Below are positions 52,670 through 61,976 of a DNA stretch of 64,000 nucleotides, piece by piece. Under the pieces are notes generated by a model. The model did no database searches, was not told the origin of the DNA, and was given only the letters and a program-made list of their open reading frames with translations. The stretch is from Lachnospiraceae bacterium. GTDB taxonomy: Bacteria > Bacillota > Clostridia > Lachnospirales > Lachnospiraceae. Each line of letters starts with the position of its first letter. Position 1 is the stretch's first letter. The position numbers and the translations under genes were made by a program. Location of the stretch: assembly GCA_014799465.1 (NCBI GenBank), contig JAAVHZ010000068.1, forward strand, positions 1-64,000, written 5' to 3'.

Positions 52670-53105
52670 TGTACCGCCTCTTACGTTATTGGGGCGGAAA
52701 TAAAGCGTTTAGTTCCTGTCTTTATCACAAAATCAAAAAGAGGGTGTTTTGTATACACAAAGAACGTCCTCGCTGACAAGATAATATGCACATATGTCAA
52801 TATGCATTCCCGGTCATCAGGAAAAACAGTTTTCAGCGGAGCGGTCAGTTTCAAATCTGCAACCGCCTTATCAAGAAACTGTTCAATACCGGTTTCTGCA
52901 ACCGTACAGTTCTCCTGTGGATTTGAAATCTGTTCTTTATTTTTTGCGTCATCGTCCTTTTTTCGATTCAGGGCAATTTCACCAATAACAGAATCAAGAT
53001 GCCCGACACTTCTGCGATGGTCTTTATATGTTTTAGAATCCTTGTCCCAATATATAGTATTTTCATAAACATAAGTTTTTCCGTTTGGATTTTTGACACA
53101 AACAA
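52670..53105 (-). pseudogene. Transposase N-terminal fragment (IS1634/IS4-like)
   Basis: Minus strand reads CVKNPNGKTYVYENTIYWDKDSKTYKDHRRSVGHLDSVIGEIALNRKK...; truncated. Confidence 0.6.
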
Positions 53106-53512
53106 TTTATGAGAAATTGTTGCAAATACAGGTTGGCTACGAAATTATGATAGCAGTAAGAGTAAATTTTGTATTAAGTGGGACACTGATAATAAAGGCA
53201 GAAAGGACTGATTTTATGGCTGCAGTATTGAAAAAAGATTACCAACTAGCTTTGGACAAACAGAAAAAAGAAGTTAGAGAGCTTGTAATGGCTGGACTGG
53301 AGCAGATAAAAGAGGGAAAGACAAAAGACTTTAATACTGTGTGTGACAGATTGGAGAAGAAATACAGAGATGAGGGAATATCAAATACAAGATTTTTAAA
53401 ATAATTATGGAAAATATGCGAAATAAATGGTATGAAATAGTAGAAAATACGCCTAAAATATTAACAAATAAGTTAATTATTAGGGAGTTCGAGTGATGAA
53501 ATAGGATTTGTT

Positions 53513-53645
53513 CTGTATGAGAAGCAGAGTGACTTGAAAGAGAAGATTGAGAAGTCGTTAAAACGATAAGAAATGTGGGGCATGGCGGTTGCTGTGCCTT
53601 ATATTTTTATGGTAAATGGATAATGAAAGAGGTATAATCAAGAAA
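53513..53645 (+). repeat. Diverged repeat copy B upstream of phosphatase fragment
   Basis: ctgtatgagaagcagagtgacttgaaagagaagattgagaagtcgtt...ttatatttttatggtaaatgg; matches 48053..48190. Confidence 0.75.
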
Positions 53646-53676
53646 GTAAATTTAGATTGAACAGAAAGAGGTATTT

Positions 53677-53898
53677 ATGAAATTATTTGTTGCTCGTCAT
53701 GGTCAAACAACTTGTAATGCTCAAAATAAAGTATGTGGTATTACTGATGTAGAATTAACAGAAAAAGGAATAGAACAAGCAAAGAAATTGGCTGATATAG
53801 TACAGAATTACAATATTGATATAGTTATATCTTCACTATTAAAAAGAGCCGCAGAAACAAGTCAAATTGAATTGCGAATTTGCAGGGATTTGTTATAA
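53677..53898 (+). pseudogene. Histidine phosphatase family, C-terminally truncated at element end
   Basis: MKLFVARHGQTTCNAQNKVCGITDVELTEKGIEQAKKLADIVQNYNIDIVISSLLKRAAET; sequence then becomes the right-end repeat. Confidence 0.75.
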
Positions 53899-53910
53899 TA
53901 AATGCGTGAC

Positions 53911-54039
53911 AACATTTTGGCAACAGAAAATCAGCAAGCCATAATAAATAATGTAATTTAAGCAAAAATGGGCGTGTATTTACACAGAATTTAAACTAAT
54001 ATAGTTAAGAACAACAAAGAACACGCCGAGTTCGAATAG
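53911..54039 (+). repeat. Element right-end repeat copy 2, with att core copy 3 (54028..54038)
   Basis: Gapless alignment to 47111..47239; GGCAACA repeats at the same offset from the core. Confidence 0.85.
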
Positions 54040-54041
54040 CA

Positions 54042-54606
54042 AAGAATAATGAAAAAATATCAATTGGTTGCAGTCAGTTGTTTGATTCAGAAGGAAATGG
54101 TATGGAATTGTACTTGCGTTCGTTAAAAGATCCACAGATTATACAGAAAAATCCGTATATGAGAAGTGGAGATGCCTGCCGCCTTATGAACAATTTGAAA
54201 AGAATTTATGATGAATCGGTTCCTTTGCATAAACTAAATCGAATTGTAATACATAAGACAACACATTTTACAAAGGAAGAAATGGAAGGAATAACAAAAG
54301 GGCTTGCAAGTGTGGATAATATTGAATTGCTGCAAATTTAAGAGTTTTCTGCATGGAGTGCTATAAGATTTCATAATGATACTGCAACAACATTTCCGAT
54401 TCAAAGAGGAACTGTTATTACGCTTGACAAAGATACATTTTTAATCTGGACACATGGAAGTGTTCAGTATAATGAATTGAAATAGTTGTGACGGATTATA
54501 CAAAATATGGCCTGTAACGCTGGATTTTGCTAAGGCATTATCCCGTGTTGCTAAGCAAGACTTAGTGGTCTGTGATAGACCGTATAATTTTATATATTTT
54601 ATGTAA
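54042..54606 (+). pseudogene. C-terminal PIWI-domain remnant of a prokaryotic Argonaute
   Basis: KISIGCSQLFDSEGNGMELYLRSL...LNRIVIHKTTHFTKEEMEGITKGLASVDNIELLQI*EFSAWSAIRF...FPIQRGTVITLDKDTFLIWTHGSVQ...YKIWPVTLDFAKALSRVAKQDLVVCDRPYNFIYFM*; in-frame TAA, internal deletion, frame change. Confidence 0.7.
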
Positions 54607-54654
54607 GGATTATCAATAATCAAGAATGTAATCTGTTTAAAGGAGTGACACCGA

Positions 54655-55107
54655 ATGATAGATATATATACAGAGAAAAAAGATTCAAAAGATTGGATAC
54701 TTAAAAATGACTTGTATTTCAATTTGAATACAGGTAATGAAGAAATGTCCCAAAAAGAAATAAATCTTATTCAGCAGGTGGATGAGGCTAAGCTGACCCC
54801 GGATAAGCACATTGAAACAAAATATGGATTAGGCACAATTCGTAATTTGTCATCCGGTTGTAAGACATTACTTAATATTGTAAAACATCCTGATAAAGTG
54901 GTGTGTGTAGAGGAATGTGGTCCAAATGTGCTTAAAATTATATTTACAATGGATAATATAAAGATTTATATGTCAAGACCAACGCTTGTAGATATTCCGG
55001 ATGATGCGAAAATCAGATTCAATGATTCAGATATAGTGACTGGAAGTAAAGGATATAATGCTTGGTGGAGTGAGGAGTATGAAAGGAGAGAAGCAGATGA
55101 TTTATAA
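54655..55107 (+). CDS. DUF4869-like protein
   Basis: TKYGLGTIRNLSSGCKTLLNIVKHPDKVVCVEECGPNVLKIIF. Confidence 0.65.
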   Translation: MIDIYTEKKDSKDWILKNDLYFNLNTGNEEMSQKEINLIQQVDEAKLTPDKHIETKYGLGTIRNLSSGCKTLLNIVKHPDKVVCVEECGPNVLKIIFTMDNIKIYMSRPTLVDIPDDAKIRFNDSDIVTGSKGYNAWWSEEYERREADDL

Positions 55108-55498
55108 GAATATTATATTTAAAGCAGATCCGTTTTCATACGATTTGGTGTTCAAGGATAGAATAACTCTCGTTGGTGGAGATAGTGGTACAGGTAAAAC
55201 CGTTCTTTATGAAATGCTGGAAGACTTAAGATTAACTGACGAATATAAGGCTATAAAATTGTTTAATTATAGATCAGATAATTTTTTAGAAGCTATAAAG
55301 CAGTGCAGAGATAGTTTAATTGTAATTGATAATGCAGATATTTTGATTAATGATGATGTCAGAAGATTCATTAATTTTGAATTTTCAAATCAATATATGC
55401 TTTTCTTAAGAAATTGTGATGGACTCAATGTATCTGATAAGAGTTTTAAGGTGTTGAAGCTTGATAATAACAGGATAACACTGGAAGAGGAGTTGTGA
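55097..55498 (+). CDS. Minimal P-loop NTPase
   Basis: ITLVGGDSGTGKTVLYEMLEDL Walker A; SLIVIDNADILI Walker B; start 55097 overlaps upstream gene by 11 bp. Confidence 0.8.
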   Translation: MIYKNIIFKADPFSYDLVFKDRITLVGGDSGTGKTVLYEMLEDLRLTDEYKAIKLFNYRSDNFLEAIKQCRDSLIVIDNADILINDDVRRFINFEFSNQYMLFLRNCDGLNVSDKSFKVLKLDNNRITLEEEL

Positions 55499-55499
55499 T

Positions 55500-56177
55500 A
55501 TGAAATATTTATGGACAGAAGATACGGGTGCAGGACTTCACTTCTGGAAATTGGTTAGCCAACTTTTCTTTGATAATGAACTTGTAATCGAAAGTAAAGA
55601 AAGCAATCAGGGCATATTGGATGCATTGTCAGATTTAAACATTAAAGAGGACAATGAGTATTATATTGCATTTGATTATGTTGTTGACAATCAGGATATT
55701 CGTAACAAGTATCGTATTCTGAAATCAATAGCAGAAAAGTCAGAAGGAAAGATTATAGTTCTGAATATGATTTGTTTTGAATACTTGATTCTTGCATTTG
55801 ACAAGATAGTAGCATGGACTGGCACTGGAAATACAGATAAAATCAAGATTCGTGAAGAAGTTTTGTCCGCAATTGAAAATCATAGAATCAACCTGTCAAA
55901 GATTAAAGACGAGAATACATTACAGTTTTTAGCTGGTTTTAAGAGATATTCTACAGAACGAGTGATGAAATCATTGGTAGGTGAATTTACGCAAAACGAG
56001 AAGTGGTCAGTTAAAGGTTCGCTTATGGGTGAGTGTTGGTACAAGGATTGTTGTGTATCTGAACATCCGGATAGTCTTAGGTGTGGTAAGCCGGAGGTTG
56101 AAGGTGGAAGTGAGAAGATGCGGATGTTGATACAGTCAGAGAAGGTACAAAAAGTAATTGGAGAAATCATTATTTAA
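55500..56177 (+). CDS. TOPRIM/RloB-like protein (tentative)
   Basis: LWTEDTGAGLHFWKLV; YIAFDYVVDNQD (D-x3-D); VLNMICFEYLILAFDKIV resembles RloB-type S/N-x-CFE-x-WxL motif. Confidence 0.5.
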   Translation: MKYLWTEDTGAGLHFWKLVSQLFFDNELVIESKESNQGILDALSDLNIKEDNEYYIAFDYVVDNQDIRNKYRILKSIAEKSEGKIIVLNMICFEYLILAFDKIVAWTGTGNTDKIKIREEVLSAIENHRINLSKIKDENTLQFLAGFKRYSTERVMKSLVGEFTQNEKWSVKGSLMGECWYKDCCVSEHPDSLRCGKPEVEGGSEKMRMLIQSEKVQKVIGEIII

Positions 56178-56328
56178 AAACAATAGTGGTAAAAGTAATT
56201 TTTGAAAGCAATCACACTTCCTTTTTTAACTGATGATAATACACATACAGGTAAAAAATTATCATGGGCTGATATAAATAATGAAACTAAAAAATATTAT
56301 TGTTTGATTTGAAAATAATGATATATTT

Positions 56329-56543
56329 ATGGCAAGTATATTATCGGTATCAGATTTAAGAAACTATAATGAGGTTTAAAAAAATGTCAGATTGGAGAGC
56401 CTGTGTTCCTGACTGAAAACGGCAGAGGCAGATTCGTGGTAATGGATATAGAAGATTACGAGCGTGATAAAGCATTAGAAATGGTTCGGGAGATTTATCG
56501 TGTGATGAATCGGTATTGGGATATTACGAGGATATTTGATTAA
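56329..56543 (+). pseudogene. Deleted, fused copy of RelB/YefM-RelE pair
   Basis: Colinear with 61975..62529 but antitoxin middle and toxin middle removed. Confidence 0.85.
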
Positions 56544-56611
56544 TAATTGTTGAGTTAATACACAATCAGAACGATGATTTATATATCATTAACCTGATGA
56601 AAGGATAAAAG

Positions 56612-56869
56612 ATGAAAGTAAAATTAGAAGAAATAATTGAGGCAATCGAATTTGCCGGTATGGAAACGGAATATTATTACGACACCAAAAATGAAAAAAT
56701 TCTGATGCTGTTTGATGGAATGGTGGATGGTGAGGACAATCAGGAACTCTTCGAAGATATCAGAGAGGGATTTGCCGAGGATTATATACCATTACTGGGA
56801 CAATACGCTATCAATGAGCATAGAATAATGGAAGAGTTCATATATGAACTTCCGGTGGGAAAGACATAA
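56612..56869 (+). CDS. UPF0158-like protein
   Basis: MKVKLEEIIEAIEFAGMETEYYYDTKNEKILMLFDG. Confidence 0.65.
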   Translation: MKVKLEEIIEAIEFAGMETEYYYDTKNEKILMLFDGMVDGEDNQELFEDIREGFAEDYIPLLGQYAINEHRIMEEFIYELPVGKT

Positions 56870-56887
56870 GATTAGTATTGTTGAATA

Positions 56888-57123
56888 ATGGAAAAAGGTA
56901 TTGTAGGTTTAGCAATACAGATGTGGAAGTCGCATACTATTGAAGAATTAACAGAGGAGTGGCTGGAGATATGCTGGAGGCTTGTCAGGAATGGGCAAAA
57001 GAACAGGGATGTACAGAATTTGCCAGTGATTGCGGACTGGTTAATGAAGGTAGTTTGAAATTTTATTTAAAGATGGCGTTTGAAGAAACAAATAGGATTA
57101 TTTGTTTTACAAAGAAGTTATAG
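56888..57123 (+). pseudogene. Internally deleted copy of GNAT gene 61155..61607
   Basis: Shares ttagcaatacagatgtggaa.tcgcatactattga and the C-terminal third with the intact copy. Confidence 0.88.
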
Positions 57124-57319
57124 GTTTATGGATACCGGTGTTTATTTCTGGTTACCAACTAATGCATAAAGTTCTTGCCTGAAAATTATGAGGATCAAGT
57201 ACTCAGCTTATATGATGAAATTGTAAAAAAGAGAAATGGTTTAAGCTAAGCTGATTATTGAAAAAGACCGGTTAAAAATAGAAAATTGGTGCATTCTGAG
57301 ATGAAAGGGGCGTCATCGC

Positions 57320-58087
57320 ATGAATCAAATAGAGCAGTACGAAGAAAAATATACAAGTGTATACTGCAGGTTATCATACGAAGTCTGGTATCAAGGCTGC
57401 AAAGATGATATTTCTAAGTATTTAAAACAAAATAATAGTCTGGATAAAGCTTTAAGACAGTTTGTCACAGATAAAAAAGAACTCAAAGTGATAAAGATTG
57501 ACGGAGTAGCATGCATGAATAAGTATGACTTGAAAGAATGCATGGAAGCAATGATTCATTTTCTATATATGAATGAAGAGTATTCGATTATATGTGCACT
57601 TCCATATGAACAACAGAAGAACGCTGACAGGTGTGCTTATGATTATATCTCGAATACTATTGATGTGTTGAGATTTATTGAGGAAATGCATGAACAGAAT
57701 TATATGTTAATGATTAGGAGCATTTCACCAAAATCAGAAAGGTATTTGAAAATATTACCTGGCGGGGAAGGGGCATATGCCATTCATTATCGAAATAAAG
57801 AAGTAGAAATAGGAAAGATTCAGCTTAATACAGAGCTGTACAGGGAACTGATTGACTGGGCAAAGAAATATGTTTCTGACAATAAGTTTAAAGAATTTTT
57901 CGAAGGACTGTCATATGCAGGAAGGGAAAGATTTTCGGTTAGTTTTGATATGGATAAGTTGGGATATGAAAAAAATGAGTGGAATATATCGGATTTTGAA
58001 TTTGAAAAGATAGATGGTAATGGAGCTATAACGAAACTTCTGCAAATGCCTGAACTATCAAGGTTTATAAAAGAAGAGGTAGAATGA
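57320..58087 (+). CDS. Hypothetical protein coupled to radical SAM gene
   Basis: 255-aa ORF; ATGA overlap with next gene. Confidence 0.75.
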   Translation: MNQIEQYEEKYTSVYCRLSYEVWYQGCKDDISKYLKQNNSLDKALRQFVTDKKELKVIKIDGVACMNKYDLKECMEAMIHFLYMNEEYSIICALPYEQQKNADRCAYDYISNTIDVLRFIEEMHEQNYMLMIRSISPKSERYLKILPGGEGAYAIHYRNKEVEIGKIQLNTELYRELIDWAKKYVSDNKFKEFFEGLSYAGRERFSVSFDMDKLGYEKNEWNISDFEFEKIDGNGAITKLLQMPELSRFIKEEVE

Positions 58088-59697
58088 TGTCCAAAGATAT
58101 ATTAATTACAGATACAGGTATGTATGTTAATCATCATCTGCCATGTCTTAAGAAGTATAAGAATAGCTTGCATATTGTAAAACTGGAGCCGACAACGAAT
58201 GATGTTGAATCAGATATCAAAATGGTTGATGTGTCTGCTGATAAGGCTTATTTGAATTTATCAAAGACGAGGTATGATAGTTGGCAGTATCAGTGTGTCA
58301 ATAATCATGCAAAGGAAATAATAGATTTATTTTCAACTCATGCAAATACAAATACATGGTATCAGGAAGTTATAATTCTGGGAGATTTGAACACTGATGC
58401 ATTATATGTGATGGATGTGCTTCAAAAATCAGAATATACGGCGGATATTCATTTGATACTGCCAATTCCATTTGGTAGAACTGTAAAAGGAACAATACAG
58501 CATGAATTGTTGAGTGATTTGAGTAAAGTAAGAACTCTTGCTGTTTATGATCCTTATAAGTTATCTGCAGAAAAATATGGAAATACAGAAGTTGAAAATG
58601 TGGGAAAAATTATTAATGAGCAGACAGAATATCTGCTAAAAAGGTTTCATGAATTATCGCATAAGATGGTATATCAATCAGCTTCTAAGAAGTATTTCTT
58701 CGATTTTAATAAGGATAGTTATGTTGATACTGAATCGTTGTATCTGCTTGATGATTATGAAATTACTCATACGTTAGGGTTTATGATGGATTCATACCTT
58801 TTGGATGAGGATAAAGAAGAAATTGATTACTTCATTGAGTGTATGCAGACTCCGGTTCCACGACTGGATGGAAAACAGATTTGTAAACAATTACGTTCTT
58901 TGCGAAAAGAATTTGCAAAGCTTAATGGTATAGAAATTAAATTCAAGGAATGTACTTATAATGGCCCGTGCGCCGGTACATGTAAGGCATGTGATAATGA
59001 AGCAAGGAAACTTAATAAATTGGCAAAGAAACTGGGTGATATTAAATATTCCAAAGTAGTATTTGGAAGAACTGTTATGAGTAAACATGTAATGGCAGAA
59101 ATAATGGGAATCAACAGGCTTAGAATGGGAACAGATGGAGAAGGGATATCTACGCTTGTTACATTTTATGGTTGTCATCTTAGTTGCAGATATTGTTTAA
59201 ATCCGCAGTGCAAAAGAGAAGATACTCGTCATACTAATATCACTCCTGAGCATTTGGTTGATATTCTTTCTGTTGATGATATATATTTCAGAACTACAGG
59301 TGGTGGAGTTGTATTTGGGGGCGGAGAACCACTTCTTCAGGCTGAATACATAAAAGAAGCCTGTAAAAAAATGCCGGAAGAATGGCAGAAGCGAATAGAG
59401 ACAAGTATTAATGTGTCGTGGGATAGGATTGAATTGTTGATTCCATATATTAATCAGTGGATTATTGATATAAAGGATAGCCATCAGGATATTTACAAGA
59501 ATTATACTGGTATCGACGGTTCTCTTGTATATGAGAATGTGCAAAAGCTTAGCGAAAAAGTAGGAAAGGATAAACTTGTAATCAGAATTCCGGAGATACC
59601 AGAATACAACACTGAGGAAAATGTTTTATCAAGTATGAAAGTATATTCAGAACTTGGTACATTGGATGTATTTAAGTATAGAAAGTTGAATGGGTAG
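58084..59697 (+). CDS. Radical SAM protein, glycyl-radical-activase-like core with long N-terminal extension
   Basis: TFYGCHLSCRYCLNPQC (CxxxCxxC), GGGVVFGGGEPLLQ, WIIDIKDSHQDIYKNYTG; extra Cys cluster CTYNGPCAGTCKAC. Confidence 0.88.
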   Translation: MMSKDILITDTGMYVNHHLPCLKKYKNSLHIVKLEPTTNDVESDIKMVDVSADKAYLNLSKTRYDSWQYQCVNNHAKEIIDLFSTHANTNTWYQEVIILGDLNTDALYVMDVLQKSEYTADIHLILPIPFGRTVKGTIQHELLSDLSKVRTLAVYDPYKLSAEKYGNTEVENVGKIINEQTEYLLKRFHELSHKMVYQSASKKYFFDFNKDSYVDTESLYLLDDYEITHTLGFMMDSYLLDEDKEEIDYFIECMQTPVPRLDGKQICKQLRSLRKEFAKLNGIEIKFKECTYNGPCAGTCKACDNEARKLNKLAKKLGDIKYSKVVFGRTVMSKHVMAEIMGINRLRMGTDGEGISTLVTFYGCHLSCRYCLNPQCKREDTRHTNITPEHLVDILSVDDIYFRTTGGGVVFGGGEPLLQAEYIKEACKKMPEEWQKRIETSINVSWDRIELLIPYINQWIIDIKDSHQDIYKNYTGIDGSLVYENVQKLSEKVGKDKLVIRIPEIPEYNTEENVLSSMKVYSELGTLDVFKYRKLNG

Positions 59698-59739
59698 AAC
59701 TAGTACGGCATTTTGTAAATATTCATATACTTTAAAGAC

Positions 59740-60071
59740 GATTTTTAACTGGTATATTTCCAGAACGATTGAAAAAGGCGTTAGATAATAGTGAGACAGT
59801 ATTTATGACTTGGGATAATGAGAAATTAGTTAGTCTTGTTAATGCAATTGATGATAGTGAATTGACTGCATATGTTCACTGTTTATGTGTTAATCCTGCA
59901 TATCATGGACAAGGTATAGAGAAGTGATTGCTACAGAGAATTAAAGAAAAGTATAAGTATTATCTGTATATTATTTTGATTGCAGAAAACGAAACATTAG
60001 TTAAATATTATAGTCAGAACGGCTTTGAATATATTGATGGAAGATATGTGTTTGTTGTACAGAACCAGTAG
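59740..60071 (+). pseudogene. GNAT acetyltransferase with in-frame TGA
   Basis: FPERLKKALDNSETVFMTWDNEKLVSLVNAIDDSELTAYVHCLCVNPAYHGQGIEK*LLQRIKEKYKYYLYIILIAENETLVKYYSQNGFEYIDGRYVFVVQ; stop at 59925. Confidence 0.78.
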
Positions 60072-60093
60072 GCGGATTTAAGAGGTATCAGTA

Positions 60094-61028
60094 ATGAAAG
60101 AATTTATGTCAAAAAAGACAATTGAGGTATTTGGTCAAGAGTATGAGTTGGAATCTATGGAACGTATATTAGGTGGTGCACAAAAATATACATACATCGC
60201 AAAATGTGCAAATGGATTTGAGTTTGTAATTTATCGGTGAGACAAGAGTACAACTTATTTGAAAATAATAATGAGAGTGCTGTGTTTTGCTCCAACAGTG
60301 CAAACTTGTTTCAAAGTAACAATGAATTGATGAGAAAGCATGGTGTATTAACGCCGGAATTATTTTATATTGATAAAAGCAGATGTGAGTGTGACTATGA
60401 ATATGCTTTTGTGGAGTATATAAATGGTCAGGATATGGATTACATCATGGAAAATGAACCAGAAAGATTAGAGGAGGTTCTGAAATCATTAAGCAATAGT
60501 ATTGATAGATTGCATGGTATAAAAAGCGATGTTGCGGGACAAGTAGGTCGAATGCAAGGTGCTGATTTTAACATAATTGCTTTTGAGTTAGAGGATATAC
60601 ATCAAAACAGTATGTATTTGCAGGAAAATGATAGCCAGTACGCTGATATATATATTCAAGTGGAAGCGAAGGCAATAGAATGTGTACAAAAACTAGAAAT
60701 AAGAAATGAATATAAATTTATACATGGTGAGTTAGGTCCTAATCATGTGATTGTTGACAAAAATAATCATGCTTACCTGATAGATATTGAAGGTGCAAAG
60801 TTTTATGATGTGGAAGAAGAATTAAGTTTCTTAGATATGCGTTTTAATAAAAGGCTAAGGAAATCAGAAGATATAGTTGATGAACAAAGGATGTATTTTT
60901 ATTATATCGGACATTGCCTGGGAAATCTGCGTGGTGCTGTAGAATTGAAACATAAGGGTTATTATGATATGGATGATGTGAATGGAATGATAGATTTTTT
61001 TCATACGCAGGTGACTAAAATTATTTGA
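60094..61028 (+). pseudogene. Aminoglycoside-phosphotransferase-family gene, frameshifted near 60236
   Basis: N-lobe MKEFMSKKTIEVFGQEYELESMERILGGAQKYTYIAKC... in one frame; C-lobe EYKFIHGELGPNHVIVDKNNHAYLIDIEGAKFYDVEEELSFL in ORF 60237..61028. Confidence 0.7.
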
Positions 61029-61154
61029 TTGGAGTAAAAAGATATGTGGAAGATGGATTTAGCTGGACATATGGTAGTGAAGAAAAGGCTGTAAATTCAG
61101 AAATTGCAGAACGGATAAGAAATCATTTAGAAAGTGATTTGTGAGAGTAAAACA

Positions 61155-61607
61155 GGAGGTATAATGAAAGTGATAATTAAAAAAGCGGCTGTTGAAGATG
61201 CAAAAGCAGTTGCAAGTTTAGCAATACAGATGTGGAAATCGCATACTATTGATGAATTAACAGAGGAGTTTTGTGATTACATAAACAAGGAAAGTTGTGT
61301 AGTGTTTCTTGCCTTTTTGGATGATTTTGCTATGGGTTTTGCACAATGTGGATTGAGGAATGATTATGTAGAAGGAACAGATACAAGTCCGGTGGGATAT
61401 TTGGAAGGTATTTTTGTGGCAGAAGAATATAGAAACAGAGGGTTGGCTAGAGATATGCTAGAGGCTTGTCAGGAATGGGCAAAGGAACAAGGATGTACAG
61501 AATTTGCCAGTGATTGTGAACTGATTAATGAAGGTAGTTTGAAATTTCATTTAAAGATGGGGTTTGAAGAAGCAAATAGGATCATTTGTTTTACAAAGAA
61601 ATTATAG
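61155..61607 (+). CDS. GNAT acetyltransferase (aminoglycoside 6'-N-acetyltransferase-like)
   Basis: AVASLAIQMWKSHTIDELTEEF...GYLEGIFVAEEYRNRGLARDMLEACQEWAKEQGCTEFASDCELINEGSLKFHLKMGFEE. Confidence 0.88.
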   Translation, partial: GGIMKVIIKKAAVEDAKAVASLAIQMWKSHTIDELTEEFCDYINKESCVVFLAFLDDFAMGFAQCGLRNDYVEGTDTSPVGYLEGIFVAEEYRNRGLARDMLEACQEWAKEQGCTEFASDCELINEGSLKFHLKMGFEEANRIICFTKKL

Positions 61608-61629
61608 GGATGAAAATGAAGATATTTAT

Positions 61630-61823
61630 GGGGCTGTGGCAAAATAACTAATTTTTAGTTATGGAGCGATGCTCCTTTTTTGTATAAAGAAAAATCAATG
61701 AAAACTTTGACTTTCTAACCATTTCCCTGAATGGAAGGTTCTTTGGAGCCTGCTTTTCTATTTTTAGGACACAAAAAGGGAGCCGTTGATCCATAGATTT
61801 CTCATCTATTTTGCAACAGTCCC
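61630..61823. mobile_element. IS-derived MITE or deleted IS remnant
   Basis: Imperfect terminal inverted repeats GGGGCTGTGGCAAAATA / TATTTTGCAACAGTCCC (15/17); flanks TTTAT / TTTTAT. Confidence 0.7.
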
Positions 61824-61976
61824 TTTTATCTTATATGGCAGCCTGGTCAATTAGGAAATTTGCAGCGATTAGTATATTAATAATGTGCTGTAAAATATTT
61901 CGTTGATTATTACAGCGTTTTTGAGTATAATATAAAAAGGAATATTATAGTTTGATTTGAAAGGAATGGTATATCT

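Noticed and set aside
52658-53068. Plus-strand 136-aa ORF
   Set aside because: The opposite strand reads as a transposase-like fragment, so the plus ORF is likely spurious.
46026-54038. GTTCGAAT considered as a tRNA T-arm
   Set aside because: No cloverleaf, acceptor stem or anticodon arm around any copy; better explained as guaA 3'-end att core.
46035-54041. Search for an integrase or recombinase in the att-bounded segments
   Set aside because: No tyrosine or serine recombinase motif found in any listed ORF; absence noted rather than forcing a call.
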